Positions 34,431 to 44,221 are shown, counted from the stretch's first letter. The stretch: 64,000 nt of DNA from JAJDYQ01 sp965214035 (GCA_965214035.1 OZ243932.1:1674001-1738000), one strand, 5' to 3'. The notes: generated from the letters alone by a model not told the origin. Numbers and translations are program-made.

Positions 34431-35054
34431 TCACCGCAAATCCTGAAGCAGCTCCTCAATCATGGCAGCATACCGCTTGCGCTGACGGGAAAGCTGCAGA
34501 CGCCGGGCCCTGAAAATGGCAGCCAACTCCTGCAATGCCGTATCAAAATCATCATTGACTATGAGATAGTCATACTCATCAAAATGTGATAACTCGCTGA
34601 CGGCGCCCCGCATACGACGATTGATAACGTCCTCACCATCCCGACCCCGGTCTGTCAGGCGCTGCCTGAGTGAATCGCGAGAAGGTGGCAGTATGAATAT
34701 ACTGACCGTATGCCCGACTTGCCGGCGAATCTGCCGCGCACCCTGCCAGTCAATTTCAAGGATGATATCCAGACCCTCAGCAAGCTGCTGCCGGATATGG
34801 CGGCTTGATGTCCCATAAAAATTATCAAACACCTCGGCATGTTCAAGGAAATCACCCTGCCCAATCATCTCCTCAAAAGTGGCATGGTCAACAAAATGAT
34901 AATTCATCCCGTCTTTCTCTCCCGGGCGCATTGCTCGCGTAGTATGCGAAACGGATACGGCAATCTGCCTGTCCATTTCAACCAACCTGTTAACCAGACT
35001 GGTTTTGCCCGCACCGGAGGGTGCCGAAACAATATATAAACTTCCGTCTGACAT
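34431..35054 (-). CDS. gmk: Guanylate kinase
   Basis: 207-residue nucleotide kinase (GMP to GDP): P-loop VSAPSGAGKTSLVNRL, GMP-binding VSHTTRAMRPGEKDGMNYHF, FLEHAEVFDNFYGTS and EIDWQGARQIRR. I use the ATG at 35054, which has GAGGTGAG in front; a GTG two codons upstream is open. Convergent with hisE. Confidence 0.95.
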   Translation of the reverse strand: MSDGSLYIVSAPSGAGKTSLVNRLVEMDRQIAVSVSHTTRAMRPGEKDGMNYHFVDHATFEEMIGQGDFLEHAEVFDNFYGTSSRHIRQQLAEGLDIILEIDWQGARQIRRQVGHTVSIFILPPSRDSLRQRLTDRGRDGEDVINRRMRGAVSELSHFDEYDYLIVNDDFDTALQELAAIFRARRLQLSRQRKRYAAMIEELLQDLR

Positions 35055-35167
35055 ACTCACCTCATTTTTCGGAACCGAAAGTTTAACAGATTGGCCATCG
35101 ATTCAGGCAACCACACCCTCTGCTCAGGGTTGTTGTTGCCGCCGGTCAGGAGTATCTTTACGGCAGA

Positions 35168-36142
35168 ATGTCACGCATACAAAACATCTGTGTATTGGGA
35201 GGAACCGGATTTGTCGGCCATGCCGTTGTTCGACAATTGGTGACAACTGGACGCAAAATTACTGTCCTGAGCCGTCGTCCGCAACGGGCAAAAGATCTTT
35301 TACCAAACCCTGGCGTTCGTCTTGTCAAGGCCGACATCCATAAGCTGGAGGTTCTGGAAAGGCACTTCGAAGGCATGGATGCGGTCATCAACCTTGTCGG
35401 CATTCTCAATGAGTTTCGCTATCAGTCGTTTCGCGATACCCATGTCAAGCTACCCCGCAATGTCATGCGCACCTGCTGGAAAACCGGAGTTCAACGTCTT
35501 CTGCACATGAGTGCATTGGGAGCAGACGCAGGCACCGGCAAAAGCGAATACCTGCGCACCAAAGGGGAGGCCGAGCAATTACTATACATTGACTCCGGTG
35601 ATAATCTGCACATTACCCGCTTTCGTCCATCGGTTATCTTCGGCCCAAATGATCAATTCTTTAATCGTTTTGCCCGGCTATTGCGTTATACACCATGGCT
35701 GTTTCCGCTGGCCTGCAGCAATGCACTGCTGGCACCGGTGTATGTTGAAGATGTTGCCCGAGCCTTTGCCACTGCGCTGGAAGAACCCGGCACATACAAT
35801 CAACGCTATGACCTATGCGGCCCATCCCGGTACTCACTGCGTGAACTGGTAGAATATACAGCGAAACTGATCGGACTCAGGCGCTGGGTAATTCCACTAC
35901 CGGAGCGTGTTGCCATGTTGCAGGCATTTTTTCTGGAGATGGTTCCGGGCAAGCCCTTCAGTCTGGATAATTTCTATTCCCTGAAAACTGCCAGCCACTG
36001 TGAAGACAATGGGCTGCAACGTTTAGGTATTGAAAGCACACCACTGGAAGTCATCGTGCCGCAATACATGCTGAGAAAAACCCAGCGAGTACGCCATAAT
36101 GAATTTCGTCGTCATGCCGGACGTGACGAAGACCACTCCTAA
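35168..36142 (+). CDS. NDUFA9-like atypical SDR (NAD-dependent epimerase family)
   Basis: 324 residues with N-terminal Rossmann motif CVLGGTGFVGHAVVRQL and RRPQRAKDL, then VINLVGILNE, MSALGADAG and YLRTKGEAEQLL, and FRPSVIFGPNDQFFNRFARL. This is the bacterial group related to the complex I assembly subunit NDUFA9, an atypical short-chain dehydrogenase that binds NAD(P) but often lacks a known substrate. It is 17 bases upstream of cca and may be co-transcribed. Confidence 0.87.
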   Translation: MSRIQNICVLGGTGFVGHAVVRQLVTTGRKITVLSRRPQRAKDLLPNPGVRLVKADIHKLEVLERHFEGMDAVINLVGILNEFRYQSFRDTHVKLPRNVMRTCWKTGVQRLLHMSALGADAGTGKSEYLRTKGEAEQLLYIDSGDNLHITRFRPSVIFGPNDQFFNRFARLLRYTPWLFPLACSNALLAPVYVEDVARAFATALEEPGTYNQRYDLCGPSRYSLRELVEYTAKLIGLRRWVIPLPERVAMLQAFFLEMVPGKPFSLDNFYSLKTASHCEDNGLQRLGIESTPLEVIVPQYMLRKTQRVRHNEFRRHAGRDEDHS

Positions 36143-36159
36143 AGCAGCCCCCTGACTTA

Positions 36160-37383
36160 ATGCAAACCTATCTTGTCGGCGGAGCAATTCGTGACTCACT
36201 GCTGCACCGGGCAACCCGTGAAAAAGACTGGGTTGTCGTTGGCGCCACGCCTGAAGAAATGATCAATGCCGGCTTCAAACCGATTGGCAGGCATTTCCCG
36301 GTATTTCTGCATCCTGAAACCCGCGAGGAATACGCACTGGCCCGTACCGAGCGCAAAACCGCGCCCGGCTATCACGGTTTCAGCTTTCATGCCGCCCCCG
36401 ATGTCACGCTGGAGGAGGACCTCAAGCGCCGCGACCTGACCATTAACGCCATCGCACAAAGCGAAGATGGTAAATTGATCGACCCCTATGGCGGAATCGA
36501 CGATATTGAAAAACGGGTGTTGCGACACGTCTCCGATGCCTTTGCTGAAGACCCGGTCAGAATCCTGAGAATCGCACGATTTGCAGCACGCTTTCACAGG
36601 TATGGCTTCACCATCGCCGACAAAACCCAACAGTTGATGCAACAGATGACAGCCGAAGGAGAGGCCGATGCACTGGTACCTGAGCGCGTCTGGGCGGAAA
36701 CCTGCAAAGCTCTGTCCGCAGCCAAACCCTCCATATATTTTGAGGTTCTAAGGGCCTGCGGTACCCTTCAAAAATTATTTCCGGAACTGGAATGCTTATG
36801 GGGCATACCGCAACCGGAGCGCTGGCATCCCGAAATCGACACAGGTGTACACATTATGATGGCGCTGGATATGGCCGCCCGCTTAACCGAAGATAATCAG
36901 GTGCGTTTTGCTGTCCTGACACAGGATCTGGGCAAAGGCACAACTCCGGCAGCCATGCTGCCCTCACATCGCGGGCATGAGCAGCGTGGCATCGAACGGG
37001 TCAGACAACTATGCCGGCGCTACAGAATACCCAATCAATACCGCGATCTGGCTCTGACAGTGGCAAAATATCATGGTCACTTTCATCGGGTTGCAGAAAT
37101 GCAGCCGGCAACCATTCTAAAAGTCCTGCACGGCATTGACGCATTCCGCAAACCAGTACGCCTGCATCAATTCGTGCTGGCCTGCGAGGCCGATTCAAGA
37201 GGCAGGACAGGGTTCGAGGAAATCATCCCGCAACAAGCGAAACAAATAGAAGCCTGCTATAAAGCAGCCACCTCGGTGGATATCCCGACCATTGTGCGGG
37301 GACTCAAGGGGGCACAAGCGAAAGCCGCTATCGACAAAGCCCGCATTGCGGCAATCAGAAAATTGGATTTGCGGCAGAACTGA
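36160..37383 (+). CDS. cca: Multifunctional CCA tRNA nucleotidyltransferase
   Basis: 407 residues; adds or repairs the tRNA 3' CCA. The nucleotidyltransferase head shows YLVGGAIRDSLL, REKDWVVVGATPEEM and EEDLKRRDLTINAIA. A C-terminal HD domain follows (HPEIDTGVHIMMALDMAARL). In the HD dyad, where homologues read ..HDLGKG, this protein reads TQDLGKG, so the metal-binding His is Gln (CAG). The phosphohydrolase side activities may therefore be lost while CCA addition is kept. Normal length otherwise. Confidence 0.94.
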   Translation: MQTYLVGGAIRDSLLHRATREKDWVVVGATPEEMINAGFKPIGRHFPVFLHPETREEYALARTERKTAPGYHGFSFHAAPDVTLEEDLKRRDLTINAIAQSEDGKLIDPYGGIDDIEKRVLRHVSDAFAEDPVRILRIARFAARFHRYGFTIADKTQQLMQQMTAEGEADALVPERVWAETCKALSAAKPSIYFEVLRACGTLQKLFPELECLWGIPQPERWHPEIDTGVHIMMALDMAARLTEDNQVRFAVLTQDLGKGTTPAAMLPSHRGHEQRGIERVRQLCRRYRIPNQYRDLALTVAKYHGHFHRVAEMQPATILKVLHGIDAFRKPVRLHQFVLACEADSRGRTGFEEIIPQQAKQIEACYKAATSVDIPTIVRGLKGAQAKAAIDKARIAAIRKLDLRQN

Positions 37384-37475
37384 CTTATCTATTCCGCTTA
37401 ACGCACATTGGGTGGAATTTTCTGATCACCCATGCTAATAATGAAGCGGCCTGTCTTATCGATGGATAGTCCGGC

Positions 37476-37871
37476 ATGAATATCGAGCAGAAAAACCACT
37501 ATCAAAACAAACTCGCCCATGAGATGGATTCGTGGGATCTTTACGAAGCGCTTGGCAGCAGCGAACCTGTTATCGTCGTGGATGGTCGCACAACCGCAGC
37601 CTATGCGAGGGAACATATTCCGGGCGCTATCAACCTGCCACACCGAGAGCTTTCACCGGCGTCAGTAGCATCACTCGACCGATCAAAGATCTATGTCTGC
37701 TACTGTGACGGTATCGGTTGCAATGCCTCAACCAGGACAGCACTCAAACTGTTGAACCTCGGTTTTGAGGTGCGCGAAATGATCGGTGGCCTTGATTGGT
37801 GGAAACGCGATGGCTATGCCACCGAAGGTGAACATGCCTGCTCTGGAACCGAACTGGCCTGCGGCTGCTAA
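37476..37871 (+). CDS. Single-domain rhodanese-like protein
   Basis: 131 residues: VIVVDGRTTAAYAREHIPGA and INLPHRELSP, then the loop YVCYCDGIGCNASTRTALKL holding candidate persulfide cysteines, and MIGGLDWWKRDGY. It is a sulfurtransferase family member; the extra Cys in the loop and at the C-terminus (CSGTELACGC) are unusual. It could handle sulfane sulfur in a sulfur oxidiser, but this is inference. Confidence 0.85.
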   Translation: MNIEQKNHYQNKLAHEMDSWDLYEALGSSEPVIVVDGRTTAAYAREHIPGAINLPHRELSPASVASLDRSKIYVCYCDGIGCNASTRTALKLLNLGFEVREMIGGLDWWKRDGYATEGEHACSGTELACGC

Positions 37872-38022
37872 AAATTCCCCCAGACTCCTTGCCCGGTTTG
37901 CCGCAGGGTTTATTGATAGTCAGGCCGCATTTCCAGAAATCTGATCCCTGACTTTAGGGTGGTATTTTCCAGCCGTCTATGCTAATAAATGAGGCCCTTC
38001 TTAATCATTACAGAGTCTTGTC

Positions 38023-38538
38023 ATGTGGAATTCACCGTTTTCTGAAATCAATCGTATGGTAGTCTTCCTGCTTGGCCTGTGTCTCGCTTCCCCGGCAGGG
38101 CTGGCTGATGCCCCTGATGACTGGGATTTTCTGACCTTTGATGAGGCCAGAGCACAAGCGACCGCGGAGAACCGCCCTATTTTCGTGTACTTTGGGCGCT
38201 ATGGCTGCCCAACCTGTGCCAGAGTGAACCATGAAAGCCTCACTGACCCGGAGGTCCGCAAACGATACCATGAGCATTACATACTGGCTTATGTCGATTC
38301 CGAAAGCGGTGACCGGCTGCGTCTGCCCAATGGGGAAAGAATGACTGAAATGGATCTGGGTATTCGATATAAAGTCTTCGGCACACCGTTTTTCTTTTTC
38401 ATGGAGCCGGATGGCAGGACTATCACCCGGATTCCGGGATTTGTGTCGGCACCAGAATTCCTTGCACTGGACCGATACGTGAATGGTGGGCATTATCGGA
38501 ACCAGAGCTTGCAGGAGTTCATATCGGAGGGGACGTGA
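38023..38538 (+). CDS. Exported thioredoxin-fold protein (SoxW/DsbD-gamma-like)
   Basis: 171 residues with a signal peptide (VVFLLGLCLASPAGLADA) and a thioredoxin fold: RPIFVYFGRYGCPTCARVNH with redox motif CPTC, then the cis-proline GTPFFFFMEPDGRTITRIPG. It is a periplasmic thiol-disulfide exchange protein, similar in shape to SoxW. It overlaps the next gene by four bases (GTGA), so the two are probably functionally linked. Confidence 0.85.
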   Translation: MWNSPFSEINRMVVFLLGLCLASPAGLADAPDDWDFLTFDEARAQATAENRPIFVYFGRYGCPTCARVNHESLTDPEVRKRYHEHYILAYVDSESGDRLRLPNGERMTEMDLGIRYKVFGTPFFFFMEPDGRTITRIPGFVSAPEFLALDRYVNGGHYRNQSLQEFISEGT

Positions 38539-39764
38539 TCCGCTGGCTTTTGCCGATATTATGGCTACCGATGGTTTGCCACGGGGAGCTATGGAGCTTT
38601 GGCGAACCCGTTACTGTCACGGATACGTCGCTGGCACCACACTATCATCATCTGGATGGTTCGGGACGCCGGCATCTCGCTGCCGCCGGAGATTATGTAG
38701 CCCTGGTGTGGGAGGATGATCGAACCGGTTCGCCACAGATCCATGGGGCCATCAAGGGATTGTCCGACCTTGGCTTTCGCTCTACTTTCCAACTCAGCTC
38801 CGGCACTGAGGCCTACGAACCTGCCATCGTACCTGTTTCAGATGCGACATGGGTCGTTGCCTGGGAACAGGATGGTGAAGTCCTGGGCAGTATCCTCACC
38901 CCTGAAGCCCAGACCCATCCGTCAAATCTCTCGTCCGGACCAGGTCGGCATGTGACTCTGGCGACAGATGGAACAGGGCAGGTCTCGGCCGTTTGGGGGA
39001 AAAAGCAGGGACGCACACAAAAGCTTGTGGTCTCCGACCTTGTTATCCGGGACTGGAGTCTGGTGGTAAGGGACGAGAAGACCATCACTGCCAATGACTC
39101 AGGTCATTTTCAGGGCTTTCCCGCAGCCACTTATACGAGCAGGGGTGAACTGTTTATTGCCTGGGAGGACCGATGGGCAGGTCATACCCGGATTTATGGC
39201 AGTTTGCGGAACCGAAGTGGCATGCTTCATCCGGCAGTCCAGCTCAATGAGCACCGGGGGCCGGTAGCAACAGAGAACTATCTTGAGAATACAGGCACCG
39301 GAGTCATGCGGGTATCCGTAGCATCCGGCCGGGATGGACTGGTGGAGACCGTCTGGCTTGACAAGCGCGATCCGGGGTCCGGCTATGCTGTATGGGGTGG
39401 GCACAGTCAGGATGGTGGTCAACAGTTCAGTGCCAATGTGCGTGTACAGGATACGATGGGTGATGCGGTCGCGCAGTGGCATGCCTCAGTGGTTGCCTTT
39501 GAGAATATTTTGATTGCTGTCTGGGATGATGCGCGGGAAGGCTGGAGCGATGAAAAGGAATCCGGTGATGTTTTTCTATCCTGGCGATCTGACGGCAACT
39601 GGAGCGATGATTTACTCGTTCCTGGTGCATCGGGAAACGGCTATCAGGGCAGCCCGGTTATAGCAGTCGATATGAATGGCGATCTGCATCTTGCATGGAT
39701 TGAAAAGACCACACTGACCGCACCAAGCCGGCTCCGATACCTGTACGGGCGGCGCACATACTGA
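38535..39764 (+). CDS. Exported beta-propeller-like protein of unknown function
   Basis: 409 residues starting with GTG (MIRWLLPILWLPMVCHG, signal peptide). Repeating blades are seen as recurring 'xxVxxVWEDxRxGxxxIxG' units: VALVWEDDRTGSPQIHGAIK, WVVAWEQDGEVLGSIL, LFIAWEDRWAGHTRIYGSLR, VETVWLDKRDPGSGYAVWGG, LIAVWDDAREGWSDE and LHLAWIEKTT. This suggests a six- to seven-bladed sialidase/BNR-type propeller. No catalytic signature. Coupled to the preceding thioredoxin gene, so it may be its periplasmic substrate or partner. Confidence 0.75.
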   Translation: MIRWLLPILWLPMVCHGELWSFGEPVTVTDTSLAPHYHHLDGSGRRHLAAAGDYVALVWEDDRTGSPQIHGAIKGLSDLGFRSTFQLSSGTEAYEPAIVPVSDATWVVAWEQDGEVLGSILTPEAQTHPSNLSSGPGRHVTLATDGTGQVSAVWGKKQGRTQKLVVSDLVIRDWSLVVRDEKTITANDSGHFQGFPAATYTSRGELFIAWEDRWAGHTRIYGSLRNRSGMLHPAVQLNEHRGPVATENYLENTGTGVMRVSVASGRDGLVETVWLDKRDPGSGYAVWGGHSQDGGQQFSANVRVQDTMGDAVAQWHASVVAFENILIAVWDDAREGWSDEKESGDVFLSWRSDGNWSDDLLVPGASGNGYQGSPVIAVDMNGDLHLAWIEKTTLTAPSRLRYLYGRRTY

Positions 39765-39958
39765 TAGAGGAGGAGAGCACCGTTCGCTTTCCCGAAAATG
39801 GCAGTAATTCGCAGCCAGTCTCATGCTGGATTTATCAGACAGAGTTATTCAGCTTCAGTACCACAATGATCGGACAGTCCCTGATGGAATCCGGTTATCA
39901 TTGCCGGGGCAACTTCCGTTATCCTTCAGGCATGTATTCGGGCAGCCGAAGATATTTG

Positions 39959-40834
39959 ATGAAAGCAACACTGATCGGATTTAGTGCAGTCCTCATGTGG
40001 TCACTGCTGGCCCTGCTGACGGCTTCGTCAGGAGGAGTACCACCCTTCCAGCTTACTGCCATGTGCTTTTTGATCGCCACTACCCCTGGATTGCTTGTGC
40101 TTGCCATAAGCCCGACGGGTTTTCGTAATCTGCGCCAGCCCCTGTATATATGGTGTATCAGTGTCGGAGGGCTGTTCGGCTATCATTTTTTCTACTTTAC
40201 CGCACTGCGTAATGCACCGGCTGTTGAAGCGAGCCTGATCGGCTATCTCTGGCCCCTGATGGTCGTTGTCGGTTCGGCACTTTTCCCTGGCGAACGGCTC
40301 GGCTGGCATCATATAGCCGGTGCGCTGGCCGGCTTTGCAGGGACCATTCTGATCGTTGCCAAAGACGGCTTTTCTTTCAGCAGCAGCTTCGCTCTCGGTT
40401 ATGGTTCAGCGCTGTGCGCCGCCTTTACCTGGGGCGCCTATTCACTCCTCCTGCGACGATTTGGCACAGTTCCAACCGACGCAGTGACCGGGTTTTGTGC
40501 GGTAACAGCGATTCTCTCACTTGCTTGCCATCTGGCACTGGAACAAACCGTCTGGCCGCAGGGAACTGTACAGTGGCTCGCTGTCGCCGGTCTCGGCCTG
40601 CTGCCGGTTGGTGCCGCCTTTTACGCCTGGGACTTTGGCGTCAAACATGGTGATATACGGATTCTGGGCACCGCAAGCTATGCAGCACCACTATTCTCAA
40701 CCCTGATCCTTGTCGCATCAGGCGTCGGTCAGGCTGACTGGCGCATTGCCATTGCCTGCACCCTGATCATCGGAGGTGCGGTACTGGCTGCGAAAGATCT
40801 GCTGTTTGCGCAGATATGGCAGAGAAAAACATAG
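39959..40834 (+). CDS. EamA/DMT-family exporter (YddG-like)
   Basis: 291 residues, ten hydrophobic helices in two EamA repeats: ATLIGFSAVLMWSLLALL, FTALRNAPAVEASLIGYLWP, LCAAFTWGAYSLLLRRF, and LGTASYAAPLFSTLIL near the end. It resembles the aromatic amino-acid exporter YddG. I take the ATG at 39959 because the upstream extension is hydrophilic and out of family. Convergent with the large adenylation/decarboxylase gene; whether it exports that enzyme's product is open. Confidence 0.87.
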   Translation: MKATLIGFSAVLMWSLLALLTASSGGVPPFQLTAMCFLIATTPGLLVLAISPTGFRNLRQPLYIWCISVGGLFGYHFFYFTALRNAPAVEASLIGYLWPLMVVVGSALFPGERLGWHHIAGALAGFAGTILIVAKDGFSFSSSFALGYGSALCAAFTWGAYSLLLRRFGTVPTDAVTGFCAVTAILSLACHLALEQTVWPQGTVQWLAVAGLGLLPVGAAFYAWDFGVKHGDIRILGTASYAAPLFSTLILVASGVGQADWRIAIACTLIIGGAVLAAKDLLFAQIWQRKT

Positions 40835-40883
40835 TGTGCTATCAGGAACTACTTACCGAAGAAATCAAGTCGCAATACAGTGC

Positions 40884-43800
40884 TTACCCGTTTTTCAGCT
40901 TATTTCTGTCAATTTTTCCACTCAATGTGAAAGGCATCTTATCCAGGATGCGATATTTCCGGGGCAGCATACACTCCAACAGCTTTTTTGCAGCAGTGGA
41001 TTTAATACTGTCCAGTTGCCGACTTTCTGCCTCTTTATCGGCCAGCTCAATATAGGCAACAAGGTATTGATTCGCTCCTCCATCAACTTCAGTCATTACG
41101 GCACAGTGCCTGATGAGATCGATTTCCAGCAGTATCGATTCAACCTCGGACAACTCTACGCGGCATTCACCGATTTTAATGAAATCATCCGAACGTCCGA
41201 TATATTCCACATCGCCGCCTGCCCGCCTCCTGCCTCTGTCTCCGGTACGGAATAAACGGGCATTAGCGTCGCTGGAAAACGGGTCCATAATAAATGGATC
41301 AGGATATGCTTTCTGCCGATGAAAGTACCCCGGCGAAACCGCATCTCCCCCAACATGGATTTCACCAACCTGACCATCGGGTACCGGTTTCATATCTTCG
41401 TCAAGCAAGTATATCCGACAGCCAGGCAATGGTTTCCCAATCGAGATGAATGCCTCACCCGACTCTTCTTGCAGTAACATATTATTGGCAAAGGCATCCG
41501 CCAAAGAGGGCATCCCCTCACCCCCTCCATGAAGTTCATAGTTATTGTGATCGCCGCATATCCGGTTTGCCAGCATTAACTGATCTGCAAGCACCCGAAA
41601 TATATCCACCCGGGTAGTAAGCGGGTTTGCAAGTATCACACGAAAAACGACTACAGGCTGGGCGGCACCATAACGGGTATTACTCAATACAGTACTGGAA
41701 ACAAATGTTGATCCCTTGATAAACTGGGCATTCTGCAATCGTTGATTGACAGCATTAATTTTAGAATGATCATCACCATTTAATGTGCCGCGAGCCCGCT
41801 TACTCCGATATCTTTCCGGTATGTACCTGTAATTAACGATATTCAATGGCGGCTCAAATATGAGCTCAAAACAATCCATGGAATCAATAATCCAGGCGAA
41901 CAAAACGGACTTCTCCACGCTGGCATCGAACAGGGCCTCATATCCTTTCTTCCCCATCACCTGAAGAGACAAATGTATCAGTAATGCCATGTCAGATCTG
42001 GAACCCTCCATGCTGAAGCGGCCGACATCATAGGAATCCGGTGTTGACTGGTAAGCTGCCGGGGTGGCACCATATCTCAATATCTCAGGATCACGAAACA
42101 GGCACAGACTGATACCCTGTGGCAGATAAAGCTGTTTATGAGCGCAAAATGTTATTGAGTCGGCACATTCAATCCCCCTGAAACGGTTCCGATACTTATC
42201 TGAAAATACTCCCCCACCACCCCATGCCGCATCAACATGAAAATAAATATCATACTGTCTGGCAATATCTGCCATCTGCTGCAATGGATCGATATGTCCT
42301 GTTTCAGTAGCGCCGGCAACACCTGTTATCGCAAAAATATAGAACTTGTTTTCACGACAATAGTCAATTTTTTCATGTAAATCCCCGATATCCAGGGCAC
42401 CATTAGCAGTGGAAGCAACATTGATAATATTGCTGGCTCCCATACCAAGAACCGAAGCCGATTTTTTGATAGAGTAGTGCATAAGCTCAGAGCCAATCAG
42501 CACCATATCTTTATAACCACTGGCCTGTAGTATCCGATACAAACCAGCAGCAGACAGATCATCATGACCAGACAATCTTGCCAGTGCCTGATTACGGGCA
42601 ATCATCAGAGCGGTGATATTGGAAGCCGTACCGCCGGTCGTAACCAGACCCAGATTCGCATTGACCTTCTGCACATGATCTTTATAAAACGGGTCCGGCA
42701 AGCCATAAAAACAACGGTGCAGCATTGCAATCGCCTCACGCTCGAGAAAAATTGCTGACTTGGCTGTTTCGATTTTCACCAGATTCTGGTTCATTCGAGA
42801 AACCAATCGGCTCACATCATGGACAAAGTCCGGCAATGCAGATGTCATGTGCCCGATATAGCGCGGTGAAGCTGTATTGATCGAATAAGGCATAACCTCG
42901 TTTTTGAACCACTCAAAATACTCCTCCATACCCAACGGATGGTCTGCCATTTCGGTATTCATAAAACGAGAGGCAAGCTCATTCACGGGTATGTCCGGCA
43001 TGGTAATTTCACAACCCTGCCTGTCTCCGGGCGACGGCATACCGCCCGGATCATGATCAGGCAAAGATTCAACAGACTTTGAAAAATACGCCAGCACATG
43101 ATCAATATGAAGTCTCTTTACCTCATGCCAGGTAACACCTGCACCGACTTCAGCAGTGCCATATATATTGATCAGGCGTGCATGTTTGAATTGTTGACAA
43201 AAAAGCCGGGCGACCGGCGCAGATAATGTTTCACCACTGCAAAATACATATTTCAAATCTGGAAGATAAGTTATCTGCCCTGACGAAACAGACAATACAG
43301 ATTTCAGCAGAGATGGTGTCAGAGTAATTCTTGTTATACCTTTTGCCGCCACTATTTTGACAAGCTCAAGCGCACTGCCTGCCTGCACGTCAGACAGAAT
43401 AACAAGCGCAACCCCTTTTAACAGCGGAGAAAACAGTTCGACAACATGATCCACAACACTGACAGATATTCTCTGACAGGCCAGCTCGCCATCATTGTAC
43501 GGATACTCCTCCCATATCCAGTCCAAATGATTAATGATGCCTCGATAAGTACCCCGTACCGCCTTTGGGTGGCCTGTCAATCCAGTCGTATAGGCAACGC
43601 ATAACATATCATCGGTTTGCACAGACACATCCGGAGAATCAATTGGCTGCCTGCCTATCAATGACCAGTCAGCATCAATATTGATCACGACAGCGTCAGT
43701 TATCAGATTTTGATCAAACCCGGCCATCGTTATGACGGCATGTACAGAACAATCATTTAATATGGAGTTGCTCTGCTCTGGTGGCATATTCGGATCAATC

Positions 43801-44054
43801 GGCACATAAGCCCCACCGGCTTTTAATACCCCGATGACGGCTACAACAAACTCTATAGACCTACCCATGTACAGGGCGATCCGTAACACCTGTCCGGTAT
43901 TGCCTGATATCAGATAGTGCGCGATCTGGCTGGATCTTTTATCCAGCTCTTCATAAGTGATGGTATCTGTTCCGCATGAAACAGCGACACAATCAGGTGT
44001 TAGCGCCGCCTGAATCTCAAACCGGCGCACCAGAGACATAAATTCGGAGGCCAT
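40884..44054 (-). CDS. NRPS-type adenylation domain with nested PLP-dependent decarboxylase
   Basis: 1056 residues. Residues 1-312 are the large subdomain of an amino-acid adenylation domain: TYEELDKRSSQIAHYL, LKAGGAYVPIDPNMP, A3 AYTTGLTGHPKAVRG (154-168), A5 NIYGTAEVGAGVTW (296-309). Residues about 315-845 are a group II PLP decarboxylase, most like PanP-type aspartate 1-decarboxylase: SINTASPRYIGHMTSALPDF, NQNLVKIETAKS, VTTGGTASNIT, HVDAAWGGGG with Asp608, FCAHKQLYLPQG with PLP-Lys640. Adenylation sequence then resumes (ISIGKPLPGCRIYLLDED) through A6 GEIHVGGDAVSPGY, A7 LFRTGD, A8 GRSDDFIKIGECRVELSEVE and A10 FTLSGKIDRNKL with Lys1047. No carrier-protein domain is visible. The natural reading is decarboxylation of an acidic amino acid (perhaps Asp to beta-alanine) by a unit inserted in the activating enzyme. 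Confidence 0.9.
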   Translation of the reverse strand: MASEFMSLVRRFEIQAALTPDCVAVSCGTDTITYEELDKRSSQIAHYLISGNTGQVLRIALYMGRSIEFVVAVIGVLKAGGAYVPIDPNMPPEQSNSILNDCSVHAVITMAGFDQNLITDAVVINIDADWSLIGRQPIDSPDVSVQTDDMLCVAYTTGLTGHPKAVRGTYRGIINHLDWIWEEYPYNDGELACQRISVSVVDHVVELFSPLLKGVALVILSDVQAGSALELVKIVAAKGITRITLTPSLLKSVLSVSSGQITYLPDLKYVFCSGETLSAPVARLFCQQFKHARLINIYGTAEVGAGVTWHEVKRLHIDHVLAYFSKSVESLPDHDPGGMPSPGDRQGCEITMPDIPVNELASRFMNTEMADHPLGMEEYFEWFKNEVMPYSINTASPRYIGHMTSALPDFVHDVSRLVSRMNQNLVKIETAKSAIFLEREAIAMLHRCFYGLPDPFYKDHVQKVNANLGLVTTGGTASNITALMIARNQALARLSGHDDLSAAGLYRILQASGYKDMVLIGSELMHYSIKKSASVLGMGASNIINVASTANGALDIGDLHEKIDYCRENKFYIFAITGVAGATETGHIDPLQQMADIARQYDIYFHVDAAWGGGGVFSDKYRNRFRGIECADSITFCAHKQLYLPQGISLCLFRDPEILRYGATPAAYQSTPDSYDVGRFSMEGSRSDMALLIHLSLQVMGKKGYEALFDASVEKSVLFAWIIDSMDCFELIFEPPLNIVNYRYIPERYRSKRARGTLNGDDHSKINAVNQRLQNAQFIKGSTFVSSTVLSNTRYGAAQPVVVFRVILANPLTTRVDIFRVLADQLMLANRICGDHNNYELHGGGEGMPSLADAFANNMLLQEESGEAFISIGKPLPGCRIYLLDEDMKPVPDGQVGEIHVGGDAVSPGYFHRQKAYPDPFIMDPFSSDANARLFRTGDRGRRRAGGDVEYIGRSDDFIKIGECRVELSEVESILLEIDLIRHCAVMTEVDGGANQYLVAYIELADKEAESRQLDSIKSTAAKKLLECMLPRKYRILDKMPFTLSGKIDRNKLKNG

Positions 44055-44221
44055 GACAAATCACCTGAGCGATCATTAGGAAAACAACGCCAGTCTGAAA
44101 GCTGTTTCAACGTGCGAGACGGGGCACTCTACACACCCGCAGGGTCTGTTTCAATATCACTGCGGGGGATAATACAGGCGGCTTGACCGGGCCGGGCGAC
44201 CGGCCATAATCAGCCTCTGTT

